Origin: an uncultured Selenomonadales bacterium
Lineage (GTDB): Bacteria; Bacillota; Negativicutes; Selenomonadales; Selenomonadaceae
Length of the DNA: 13,646 nt
Reading direction: 5' to 3'
Assembly (NCBI GenBank): GCA_937915725.1
Contig: CALGGV010000171.1
Coordinates: 1-13,646 of the forward strand
Below are positions 1 through 7,357 of the stretch, piece after piece. Within the stretch, counting starts at the first letter, position 1; each line of letters begins with the position of its first letter. The notes beneath the pieces are model-generated. The model was not told the DNA's origin, ran no database searches, and was given only the letters and a program-made list of their open reading frames with translations. Position numbers and translations under genes: made by a program.

Positions 1-92
1 AATTCAACAAACAGGCGTAACGGCTGTACATTTGCCCTTTTCATTTTTAATCGGCGAAAAATTTCAACAAGTTTTGGCGAAAATTCGTTTTA
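1..92 (+). repeat. Direct repeat, copy 1 (folE2 5' segment)
   Basis: This segment matches 200-291 with 3 mismatches in 92 bases (positions 56, 59 and 67), an offset of 199 bp. In the folE2 reading frame two mismatches change amino acids (Lys-Glu in the intact gene becomes Glu-Lys here) and one is silent. Similarity stops abruptly after position 92. The repeat may extend left of the window. Confidence 0.9.
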
Positions 93-148
93 AAAATTTA
101 ACAAACAAAATAAAAATTGGCGGCGTTGTTAGTGTCGATGTTAATTGA
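2..148 (+). pseudogene. 3' end of an ORF carrying a duplicate of the folE2 N-terminal segment (left-truncated)
   Basis: An open frame enters from the left edge and ends at a TGA at 146-148. Its first 30 or so codons are nearly identical to residues 15-44 of the intact FolE2 downstream. After the codons for AKIRF it diverges into about 18 unrelated residues ending GGVVSVDVN. The zinc/cysteine region and everything C-terminal of FolE2 are absent, so this cannot be a working cyclohydrolase. It could be a degraded tandem copy of folE2, the 3' end of another gene that acquired the fragment, or an assembly artefact at a contig end. The Shine-Dalgarno of the real folE2 lies directly on its stop codon. 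The part before the window is not visible, so the call is uncertain. Confidence 0.5.
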
Positions 149-158
149 GAGGGCAAAA

Positions 159-929
159 ATGATTGACGTACAAAATCAAAAAGATTCACGCGGAATAAAA
201 ATTCAACAAACAGGCGTAACGGCTGTACATTTGCCCTTTTCATTTTTAATCGGCAAAGAATTTCAGCAAGTTTTGGCGAAAATTCGTTTTACAGTTTCGC
301 TTAGTGAAAAAATTCGTGGTACACATATGAGCCGCTTAGTTGAAATTTTGACGGATTTTTCAGCAACGCCGCTAAAATTTTCTGACATTGAAAAAATTTT
401 ACTCGACGCCACAGAAAAACTTGAAACTGATTTTGCGGCAATAAAAATGGCGTTCAAATTTTTCGTGAAACGCGCCGCGCCAATTTCTGAAAAAATTTCT
501 CTGCTTGATATTGACTGCGAAATTTCAGCTGATTCAAACAAAAATTTTACTTTAAATTTGGCTGTACCTTTTACTTCACTTTGTCCTTGCAGTAAAGAAA
601 TTTCAAATTTTGGCGCGCACAATCAACGCTCAATTTGCCGCGTCAAAATTGATTTTAATGACATTGAAAATTTAGACGTTGAAAAAATTGTAAATCTGAT
701 TGAAAATCAAGGCTCCAGCAAAATTTTTCCGCTTTTAAAACGTGAAGATGAAAAATTTGTAACAGAGGCGGCTTATCAGAACGCAAAATTTGTTGAAGAT
801 ATTCTGCGCGACGTTGTAATTTCATTGCGGCAATTAGAAAATATTTCTGCATTTGAAGTTGAATGTGAAAATTTTGAGTCGATACACAATCACAACGCCT
901 TTGCTTTTCATTCTGAAATTAGGAGTTAA
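159..929 (+). CDS. folE2: GTP cyclohydrolase FolE2 (type IB)
   Basis: FolE2-family enzymes convert GTP to 7,8-dihydroneopterin triphosphate, the first step of folate (and often queuosine) precursor synthesis, using a metal at the active site. The family core is present: CPCSKEIS with Cys142 and Cys144, followed by GAHNQRS with His154, the RGTHMSR segment near residue 55, and the C-terminal SIHNHNA segment. I start at ATG 159, giving 256 aa, because GAGAGGG lies 5 nt upstream and the FolE2-like N-terminus begins there. A TTG at 117 in frame would add 14 non-conserved residues. It is single-domain and close to normal family length. A 92-bp copy of its 5' region lies just upstream, and a strong terminator follows. 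The FolE2 assignment is firm; the pathway branch fed is inferred. Confidence 0.93.
   Translation: MIDVQNQKDSRGIKIQQTGVTAVHLPFSFLIGKEFQQVLAKIRFTVSLSEKIRGTHMSRLVEILTDFSATPLKFSDIEKILLDATEKLETDFAAIKMAFKFFVKRAAPISEKISLLDIDCEISADSNKNFTLNLAVPFTSLCPCSKEISNFGAHNQRSICRVKIDFNDIENLDVEKIVNLIENQGSSKIFPLLKREDEKFVTEAAYQNAKFVEDILRDVVISLRQLENISAFEVECENFESIHNHNAFAFHSEIRS
200..291 (+). repeat. Direct repeat, copy 2 (inside folE2)
   Basis: This is the intact-gene copy of the repeat at 1-92. It encodes about residues 15-44 of FolE2 and runs smoothly into the rest of a full-length gene, so it is probably the ancestral copy. Confidence 0.9.
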
Positions 930-951
930 TTTGTAAAAAACATAAAAATTT

Positions 952-982
952 AATCCTGTCGAAATTGACAGGATTTTTTTTT
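952..982 (+). terminator. Rho-independent terminator after folE2
   Basis: A perfect 9-bp stem (AATCCTGTC pairing with GACAGGATT), a 6-nt loop and a run of nine T follow folE2 by 22 nt. It separates folE2 from the downstream heptose operon. Confidence 0.92.
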
Positions 983-1034
983 GTCGAATTGAATTAACTA
1001 CTAAACTATAAAAAAATATTTTGGAGAGCAGATT

Positions 1035-2153
1035 ATGTATAAAAAAATTTTAGTGATAAATTTGATGCATATAGGCGATTTGCTTTTAGTGACGCCAATT
1101 TTACGCACTTTGAGAACAAATTTTCCTGCATCTTATATTGCGTTGCTTGCCGATAAAAAACTTGCAGATCTTGTTCAATATAACCAAAATATTGACGAAT
1201 GCCTATTAATCGACAAAAAAGGCGCAGATGATACAGTTCAAAATTTTGTAAAATTTATAAAAAAACTCCGTACAAAAAGATTTGATTTAGTAATAAATTT
1301 GCACAGAAATGAGCGGGCGTCCGCGCTTGCCGCTTTTAGTGGCGCAAAAAAAATTGTCGGCTATGCTAAGCCCGGATTTTCTGTTATGTTTACTAAAGTT
1401 TGTCCGAATTTAAAGGCAGTCGAACATCAAATACAATCACATTTCGACGTTTTGAGTAAAGCATTGGGAATTACAAATTTTGATGACGGCGGCTTAGAAA
1501 TGTGGATTGATTCAAATTCAAAAAGCAATGCCGATAAAATTTTTCGCCAAAATTTTGAAATTGATACCAAAGTTGTAGCGTTTAACATTGGAGCAAGTTG
1601 GCTGACAAAACGCTGGCTTGACAGATATTTTGCAAGATGTGCAGATATTTTGATTGAACGCGGTTATGGCGTGGCTTTTTTGGGCGGCAATATGGATAAA
1701 AAAATAGTTGCTGAATGTGTTGATAAAATGGAGCAACAAGAAAGCCCATTGTTGAAAATTTTTACAGGTACACTTACTTTGGCGGAAGTTGCAGGATTTT
1801 TGGATAATTGCGTTTTAATGTTGACGACGGATTCAGGACCAATGCATATTGGCGTTGCAAGAAATATCCCGATTGTAACAATGTTTGGCGCGTCGCCGGT
1901 ACCGGGATTTTATCCTTATGACGGCAAAGATATTTTGATAAAAACGCCGGTATCGTGCCACCCTTGCGGCAAGCATATTTGTCCAAAAAGCGGCAGGAAA
2001 AATCTTGAATGCATGAAAAAAATTCCCGTTGAAATTGTAATGAGATATGTTGCCGAAATTTTATCAAAGTACGGGCAACCGGCACAAGAAATTCCGCGCA
2101 TTTACGGAAATTATCAATGTAAAGTTATTGAACTTGAGGAGGATGAAACTTGA
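1035..2153 (+). CDS. GT9-family glycosyltransferase, probable LPS heptosyltransferase
   Basis: GT9 enzymes transfer heptose from ADP-heptose to the lipid A-Kdo or inner-core acceptor at the cytoplasmic face of the inner membrane. The N-terminal HIGDLLLVTP motif places the expected catalytic Asp at residue 15, and TTDSGPMHIG (Asp266, His271) is the C-terminal nucleotide-sugar signature. A four-cysteine cluster, C308-X2-C311-X4-C316-X9-C326, resembles that of WaaF-type heptosyltransferase II members. It is 372 aa, normal for the family. ATG 1035 has GGAGAG 6 nt upstream. It is the first gene after the folE2 terminator; only a weak TATAAA at 1007-1012 hints at a promoter. The next gene, hldA, overlaps its stop by 4 nt, which supports a heptose substrate. 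WaaF or WaaC specificity cannot be decided from sequence alone. Confidence 0.87.
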   Translation: MYKKILVINLMHIGDLLLVTPILRTLRTNFPASYIALLADKKLADLVQYNQNIDECLLIDKKGADDTVQNFVKFIKKLRTKRFDLVINLHRNERASALAAFSGAKKIVGYAKPGFSVMFTKVCPNLKAVEHQIQSHFDVLSKALGITNFDDGGLEMWIDSNSKSNADKIFRQNFEIDTKVVAFNIGASWLTKRWLDRYFARCADILIERGYGVAFLGGNMDKKIVAECVDKMEQQESPLLKIFTGTLTLAEVAGFLDNCVLMLTTDSGPMHIGVARNIPIVTMFGASPVPGFYPYDGKDILIKTPVSCHPCGKHICPKSGRKNLECMKKIPVEIVMRYVAEILSKYGQPAQEIPRIYGNYQCKVIELEEDET

Positions 2154-3124
2154 ATCACGAAATTTTAAAAAATTTTATAGAAAATGAAATTGACAAGTGC
2201 CGCGTTTTGGTTGTAGGCGATGCAATGTTGGACAAATATTATTTTGGTGAAGTAACAAGAATTTCGCCGGAGGCTCCCGTTCCAATTAACCGCGTCACAA
2301 AAATTAAGGAAACTTTGGGCGGCGCGGCTAATGTTTCGCACAATTTATCTTTGCTCGGCTGCCACACTTCACTAATCGCACAAATTGGCACGGAAAATCA
2401 CGGCGATAATTTAGTTGATAAATTAATTTCACGCGGCGTGGATATTTTAGGAGTAATGCGCACAGAAAAACCTACAACCACAAAAATTAGAGTTATAAGC
2501 GGGCATCAACAAATGTTGCGCCTTGATTTTGAAGATACAGCAAAAATTTCAGACGAAGACGCCGAAAAACTTTTACTGAATATTTCTGCGCAAATTAAAA
2601 ATGTTGACGCGGTTATTATTTCAGATTACGGCAAGGGAATTTGTAGCGAAAAAATTTGCCAAACTGTTATTCAAAAGTGCCGTGAACAAAACAAAATCGT
2701 AACAGTTGACCCAAAAGGCGATAATTGGGAAAAGTACAGCGGCGCAAATTTTATCACGCCGAATTTGAAAGAATTAAATGACATTCTGCCAAAAAAAATT
2801 TCCAATAACGATTTAGAAATTGAAAAGGCGGCGCGTCAAGTTATAGAAAAATTTAATTTAAGCGGCTTGATAGTTACGCGCTCGGCGAAAGGTTTAAGCG
2901 TTATTGACGGCGAAAAAATTTCTCACATACCGGCGAAAACTCAGGAAGTATTTGACGTTTCAGGCGCGGGCGATACTGTCATTTCGGTTTTTACATTGGG
3001 AATGGCTGGTAAACTTGACGCGGCGGCGGCGGCTTATTTGGCGAATGTTGCGGCGGGTGTTGTTGTTACGAAAGTTGGTACTTATGCAGTTAGCCGCGCA
3101 GAATTGTTACAGGCGTTGGATTGA
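2150..3124 (+). CDS. hldA: D-glycero-beta-D-manno-heptose-7-phosphate kinase (HldA / RfaE domain I)
   Basis: This PfkB-family kinase phosphorylates D-glycero-D-manno-heptose 7-phosphate at C1 in ADP-heptose synthesis. Near the N-terminus are VGDAMLDKYYFGEVTRISPE and the LGGAANVS substrate-binding signature; the C-terminal GAGD at 272-275 supplies the catalytic Asp275. At 324 aa it is kinase only. It lacks the C-terminal nucleotidyltransferase domain of bifunctional E. coli HldE (about 475 aa), so a separate hldC should exist elsewhere. The start is TTG 2150, which gives a TTGA overlap with the stop of the GT9 gene; GAGGAGG sits 7 nt upstream and the protein begins at the right distance from the first motif. 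Translational coupling with the upstream gene is likely. Confidence 0.92.
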   Translation: MNHEILKNFIENEIDKCRVLVVGDAMLDKYYFGEVTRISPEAPVPINRVTKIKETLGGAANVSHNLSLLGCHTSLIAQIGTENHGDNLVDKLISRGVDILGVMRTEKPTTTKIRVISGHQQMLRLDFEDTAKISDEDAEKLLLNISAQIKNVDAVIISDYGKGICSEKICQTVIQKCREQNKIVTVDPKGDNWEKYSGANFITPNLKELNDILPKKISNNDLEIEKAARQVIEKFNLSGLIVTRSAKGLSVIDGEKISHIPAKTQEVFDVSGAGDTVISVFTLGMAGKLDAAAAAYLANVAAGVVVTKVGTYAVSRAELLQALD

Positions 3125-3157
3125 AAAATAAGTTTTTCGCTGAAAGGAAGTAAAGAA

Positions 3158-3544
3158 ATGTTGAAATTTCCGAACCAAAAGGAAGAAAAACAGGCGGTAT
3201 CACGCGGAATGAGTAAAGTTTACGAACTTGAAGATTTGGGAATAATCAGGAACGAGCCGCAAAAAATAGATGGCGAAATGCAAATGTGCGTAGCTCCAAA
3301 TTTTGAAAAGATAGAAGAATGGCTGGACAAACGTACTGTAGACGGGAAAAAATTGACGAAAAAGCAAGGAGAGACAGTAGATCAATTTGTTTATTTTATA
3401 TTCGTAGCGACAACAAAAAATAGCGAAATAATAACAGATGTTTTTGCCAAGAGAATGAACGACCCGCAATTTATAAAATGGAAAAACAAGCAAGCGCGAA
3501 AATATCACTGGAAATTTTCTGCATTGTCATTTATCAATTCTTGA
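3158..3544 (+). CDS. Hypothetical protein of 128 aa between hldA and hldD
   Basis: I do not recognise this family. ATG 3158 has GAAAGGAAG about 8 nt upstream, so translation is well supported. The protein is soluble-looking, with no signal peptide or membrane segment. It has charged N-terminal and central parts, a hydrophobic patch around VYFIFVATT, and a strongly basic, aromatic C-terminus (KWKNKQARKYHWKF). It lies 33 nt after hldA and 62 nt before hldD in the same direction, with no terminator on either side, so it is probably co-transcribed. It uses AGA for arginine and ATA for isoleucine alongside the CGC/CGT codons typical of its neighbours, which may hint at a separate origin, but the gene is too short to press this. 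No function is assigned. Confidence 0.7.
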   Translation: MLKFPNQKEEKQAVSRGMSKVYELEDLGIIRNEPQKIDGEMQMCVAPNFEKIEEWLDKRTVDGKKLTKKQGETVDQFVYFIFVATTKNSEIITDVFAKRMNDPQFIKWKNKQARKYHWKFSALSFINS

Positions 3545-3606
3545 AAAATTATTATGGGCGTTAGAAAATTAGTAGGACAAAATTAAAATTTGGGAAGGTG
3601 CAAAAA

Positions 3607-4566
3607 ATGATTATAGTTACAGGCGGCGCAGGTTTTATCGGTAGTAATATTGTTAAGGCGTTGAATGAACGCGGGCGCAAAGATATTTTGATTGTCGATA
3701 ATCTCGGCAAAACTGAAAAGTACAAAAATTTAATCGGCTTGAAATTTCTTGATTATGTTCAACGTGAAGATTTTTTAAGATTCGTTGTTGAAGATGAAAT
3801 TGACGCAAACGATATTGAAGTTATTTTCCACGACGGCGCGTGCTCCGACACAATGGAATATGACGTTAATTATATGATTAAAATGAATTACGAATATTCT
3901 AAGGAACTTTTTCATTACTGCGCGGATAACGAAATTGAATTTATTTACGCCTCCAGCGCGTCAACTTACGGCGGCGGCGAAAATGGTTTTCGTGAAATTG
4001 AAACTTGCGAAAACGCGCTTAACCCTTACGCTTTTTCAAAATTGCTTTTCGACAGGTATGTTAGACAAAATCTGCGCGAAGTTGAAAGTAAAGTTGTAGG
4101 CTTGCGTTATTTTAATGTTTTTGGACCGCAGGAATTTCACAAGGGGCGCATGGCGTCAATCGCCTTTCAAATGTACAACCAAATTAAAAAATCCGGCGTT
4201 ATAAAACTTTTCAAAGGTACGGACGGCTACGCGGACGGCGAACAACGCAGGGATTTTATTTACGTTAAGGACGTGGCGAAAGTTAATCTTTGGTGTTTTG
4301 AAAATGAAATTGCAAACGGCGTTTACAACTGCGGAACCGGCAACGCCACCACTTTTAACACCGTCGCGCAGGCTGTAATTTCCGCACTCGGCAAAGGCGA
4401 AATTGAATACATTGATTTTCCTGAAACTTTGCAGGGCAAATATCAATCTTTCACACAAGCCGACACAAAAAAACTTTTGAACGCGGGCTACGACGGCGGC
4501 TTTACAAATATTAATGAGGCAGTACAAGAATATTGCAACTTTTTGAATGAAGGCGGTTACTATTAA
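3607..4566 (+). CDS. hldD: ADP-L-glycero-D-manno-heptose 6-epimerase (HldD/RfaD)
   Basis: HldD epimerises ADP-D-glycero-D-manno-heptose at C6 to the L-glycero form used for LPS core, the last step in making the donor. It is an extended SDR. The protein opens with MIIVTGGAGFIGSNIVKALN, the NAD(P)-binding glycine motif, then has the YASSASTYGG segment, the YxxxK pair Tyr141/Lys145, and RYFNVFGPQ followed by the HKGRMAS region with the second conserved Lys. I start at ATG 3607 rather than the in-frame GTG at 3598, because the GTG lies on the GGGAAGG ribosome binding site and family members begin at this Met. This gives 319 aa, normal length. Its stop overlaps the kinase ATG by one base (TAATG). 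Confidence 0.95.
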   Translation: MIIVTGGAGFIGSNIVKALNERGRKDILIVDNLGKTEKYKNLIGLKFLDYVQREDFLRFVVEDEIDANDIEVIFHDGACSDTMEYDVNYMIKMNYEYSKELFHYCADNEIEFIYASSASTYGGGENGFREIETCENALNPYAFSKLLFDRYVRQNLREVESKVVGLRYFNVFGPQEFHKGRMASIAFQMYNQIKKSGVIKLFKGTDGYADGEQRRDFIYVKDVAKVNLWCFENEIANGVYNCGTGNATTFNTVAQAVISALGKGEIEYIDFPETLQGKYQSFTQADTKKLLNAGYDGGFTNINEAVQEYCNFLNEGGYY

Positions 4567-7280
4567 TGCAAAATATTAATAAGCACGTTGTAGCTGAATT
4601 TCTTGTCGTTGCAACGGTACTTTGTTCAATCGGCTACTTTACACATTGTATGATTAAAACCCGCCTGAATGACGCCCTTGAAGACAGCGTTTCACGTCAT
4701 ATAGGCACGGTTTCTTATACCATTGAAAACACAATCAAAAATACTTTCAGAGATATGCACATTGTTACAGGGGCGATTGAACACGGCGATTTAAATCCCG
4801 AAAATACGGCAACTTTTTTTAGCGCATTTGAAGAAAAAACTTTTAAAAGCGGGATTATCCGCGCTGATTCTTCGCCAATCGGTGAAAATTATTTTGTTTT
4901 ATCGCCGGAAGAATTTAACGATATTCAAGATGTTTTTTACGGCGAAGATGTACTTTCGTATCACGGCGCAAAGGGTATGACTTTCGCAGTCCCCGTTGTA
5001 ATTGACGGCGAAACTTGCGCCTTTTATCAACATTACAGCAAAGAAAATTTGGTTGAACTTTTCAGCGTTGTAAGTTACGACGGCGAAGGGCGAATAACTT
5101 TAGCTAATCCCCAAAAAGAATGGATTGAAATTACAAAATCTGTAAATGACGCACTTTACGACGAATTGTATAAAGCTCCGGGATTTGCTGAATCTTATTA
5201 CGAACAAGTTGGAGTACAGCTCCTTCATCACAAAAGGGCAGTTTCACAGTACGAATACAACGGGATAACTTTTGTGCGTTTCGGCGCAGTACTCGGCAAT
5301 GGCGAATTGGCGTTATTTGGAATTGTCAAACGCGACGCAGTTTCAGCCGGTATAGAATTTTTTCACATTGGCTTTATCTGCGCGACCGTTGCAATTTGTT
5401 TGATTCTGATAACTTACGCCCGCGCCGCCGTTAAATCCGCCGAAAACAAAGAATTAAAAATTGCCAAAGAATCCGCAATTCAAGCAAGCAAAACTAAAAG
5501 CGAATTTCTCTCCAATATGAGCCACGAAATACGCACTCCAATTAACGCGGTACTCGGTATGAATGAAATGATCCTGCGCGAGGCTAAAGACGAAACAATT
5601 TTGGAATACGCCGAAAATATCAAAAACGCTGGCAATAATCTTTTGGGGATTGTCAATGATATTCTTGACTTTTCAAAGATTGAGGCGGGCAAAATGGAAA
5701 TTATCCCCGTCGAATACGAATTAAGCTCCCTGCTAAATGACTTAGTTAATATGATTCAAAAACGCGCCGAAAATAAAGGGCTTGAATTAATCGTCAACGC
5801 CGATGAAAACCTTCCGACAATTCTTTTTGGCGACGAAATACGAATTAAGCAAGTTGTTACAAATATTTTAACAAACGCCGTAAAATATACCGAGCGCGGC
5901 TCCGTAACTTTGAAAGTCGAAATTCTTCAAAAATCCGCCGAAAATATCACAATTCGTTTCAGTGTCAAGGATACAGGAATTGGAATTAAGCCGGAAGATA
6001 TTAAAAAACTTTTCAGCGCGTTTGAAAGAATCGAAGAAAAACGCAACCGCACAATCGAAGGTACCGGCTTAGGAATGAATATCACGCAACGCCTTTTGAT
6101 AATGATGGGCAGCGATTTAAAAGTTGACAGCGTTTACGGCGAAGGCTCCAATTTTTATTTTGACATTGACCAGAAAATTATCAACGCCGCGCCAATAGGA
6201 AATTTCGCCGAAACTTTCAGAAATTCACTTAAACAACACAAAGAATATCACGAAAAATTTACCGCGCCCAATGCAAAAATTTTGGTTGTCGATGATACGC
6301 CAATGAATTTAACCGTTGTAAAGGGACTTTTGAAACAAACGAAAATTCAAATTGACACGGCAGAAAGTGGCTTTAAATGTTTGGAACTCGTCGAAAAAAA
6401 TTTGTATGATATAATTTTTCTTGATCACAGGATGCCGGAAATGGACGGTATTGAAACATTGCAGGAAATGAAAAAATTGCCGGTTAATCCCAATGCAGAT
6501 ACGCCGGTAATTTCTTTGACAGCTAACGCAATTTCCGGCGCACGTGAAAAATATATCGCCGCCGGTTTTCAAGATTATTTGACTAAGCCGATTAACAGCG
6601 TTAAACTTGAAGAATTGATTATGAAATATTTACCGCCGGAAAAAATTCAAAGTGCAAGTGAAGATTCTGCAGTTGAGGAAAAATTGGAGCTGCCGGATTG
6701 GCTGGCTCAAATTGGCACTTTAAACGCACGAGAAGGCGTCGAACATTGCGGGGATATAGATTCATATATAGACGCCCTGAAAGTCTTCGCAAATTCGATT
6801 TTAAGCAATTCTGACGAAATAGAAAAATTTTACAATGCGGGCGACTGGAAAAATTATACAACGAAAGTACACGCGCTAAAAAGTTCTGCGCGAGTCATTG
6901 GCGCGAATGAACTTTCAGAAAAAGCGCGGCGTTTGGAAGACGCGGGCAACAGCGGCTACATTAACGAAATTCAACAAGATACCGCGCCGCTTTTAAAACT
7001 TTACCGCAGTTACGCAGAAAAACTTTCACCGCTGATTGAAGTTGAAACTGAAGAAAATAATTCCGATAAGCCGCCGATTGAAGAAGATTCTTTGGCGGAG
7101 GCTTACGAAACAATGAAAGAGGCGGCGGCTAGTTTTGATATTGACACGATAGAATTTGTTTTGCAGTCTTTGGAAGATTATCAGTTACCGGCGGCTGAAT
7201 TGGAACGCTACAAAAAAATTAAAGACGCCGTTGCAAAATTGGATTGGGATTTAATTAAGGCAGTAGTAAAGAGGCAGTAG
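4566..7280 (+). CDS. Membrane hybrid sensor histidine kinase (sensor-HisKA-HATPase-REC-HPt)
   Basis: This is a multi-step phosphorelay kinase. TM1 is at about 10-30, an extracytoplasmic sensor region at about 31-262 (Cache/PAS-like by layout only), and TM2 at about 265-285. HisKA follows with SHEIRTP and phosphoacceptor His320. The HATPase domain has the N box at Asn437, DTGIGI from Asp469 and GTGLGM at 499-504. The receiver domain has Asp576/577, phosphoacceptor Asp620 in FLDHRMPEMDG and Lys674. An HPt domain has His769 in HALKSSA. An acidic helical tail of about 70 residues (834-904) follows that I cannot name. All phosphorelay residues are present, so it should be active. It starts on the last base of the hldD stop and is followed 77 nt later by a response regulator, its likely target. 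The signal sensed is unknown. Confidence 0.93.
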   Translation: MQNINKHVVAEFLVVATVLCSIGYFTHCMIKTRLNDALEDSVSRHIGTVSYTIENTIKNTFRDMHIVTGAIEHGDLNPENTATFFSAFEEKTFKSGIIRADSSPIGENYFVLSPEEFNDIQDVFYGEDVLSYHGAKGMTFAVPVVIDGETCAFYQHYSKENLVELFSVVSYDGEGRITLANPQKEWIEITKSVNDALYDELYKAPGFAESYYEQVGVQLLHHKRAVSQYEYNGITFVRFGAVLGNGELALFGIVKRDAVSAGIEFFHIGFICATVAICLILITYARAAVKSAENKELKIAKESAIQASKTKSEFLSNMSHEIRTPINAVLGMNEMILREAKDETILEYAENIKNAGNNLLGIVNDILDFSKIEAGKMEIIPVEYELSSLLNDLVNMIQKRAENKGLELIVNADENLPTILFGDEIRIKQVVTNILTNAVKYTERGSVTLKVEILQKSAENITIRFSVKDTGIGIKPEDIKKLFSAFERIEEKRNRTIEGTGLGMNITQRLLIMMGSDLKVDSVYGEGSNFYFDIDQKIINAAPIGNFAETFRNSLKQHKEYHEKFTAPNAKILVVDDTPMNLTVVKGLLKQTKIQIDTAESGFKCLELVEKNLYDIIFLDHRMPEMDGIETLQEMKKLPVNPNADTPVISLTANAISGAREKYIAAGFQDYLTKPINSVKLEELIMKYLPPEKIQSASEDSAVEEKLELPDWLAQIGTLNAREGVEHCGDIDSYIDALKVFANSILSNSDEIEKFYNAGDWKNYTTKVHALKSSARVIGANELSEKARRLEDAGNSGYINEIQQDTAPLLKLYRSYAEKLSPLIEVETEENNSDKPPIEEDSLAEAYETMKEAAASFDIDTIEFVLQSLEDYQLPAAELERYKKIKDAVAKLDWDLIKAVVKRQ

Positions 7281-7330
7281 GCAAAAGGGATTACAAAAAT
7301 CTATTGCCTCTTGCCTTTTGCCTTTTGCCT
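7272..7330 (+). repeat. Inverted heptamer-repeat cluster spanning the kinase stop and the kinase-regulator gap
   Basis: The left arm has + strand AGG heptamers (AGGCAGT, AGGCAAA, AGGGATT at 7272-7292) and includes the kinase TAG stop. The right arm, 7304-7330, is four tandem 7-bp units of the TTGCCTN type, the same family on the other strand. AGGCAAAAGG (7279-7288) is exactly complementary to CCTTTTGCCT at both 7314-7323 and 7321-7330, so two alternative 10-bp hairpins are possible between the two genes. It could trim expression of the regulator relative to the kinase, but no good T-run follows, so it is not a standard terminator. Confidence 0.75.
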
Positions 7331-7357
7331 AAATTTCGACTGAAAGGAGAAATTTCT

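Noticed and set aside
117..158. TTG start giving a 270-aa FolE2
   Set aside because: The added 14 residues are not FolE2-like and overlap the upstream ORF in another frame; ATG 159 has a ribosome binding site and the expected N-terminus.
965..970. Perfect TTGACA as -35 for the GT9 gene
   Set aside because: It lies in the folE2 terminator stem and no -10-like hexamer occurs 16-18 bp downstream.
2904..3131. A 75-aa + strand ORF overlapping the end of hldA
   Set aside because: It is an out-of-frame shadow of the conserved HldA C-terminus, with arginine/leucine-rich noise and no ribosome binding site.
3598..3606. GTG start for HldD three codons upstream
   Set aside because: The GTG lies on the ribosome binding site itself, and HldD proteins begin at the MIIVTGGAGFIG methionine.
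7304..7357. N-terminal extension of the response regulator from TTG 7304
   Set aside because: The extra residues are translated heptamer repeat; ATG 7358 has a proper ribosome binding site and begins the receiver domain.
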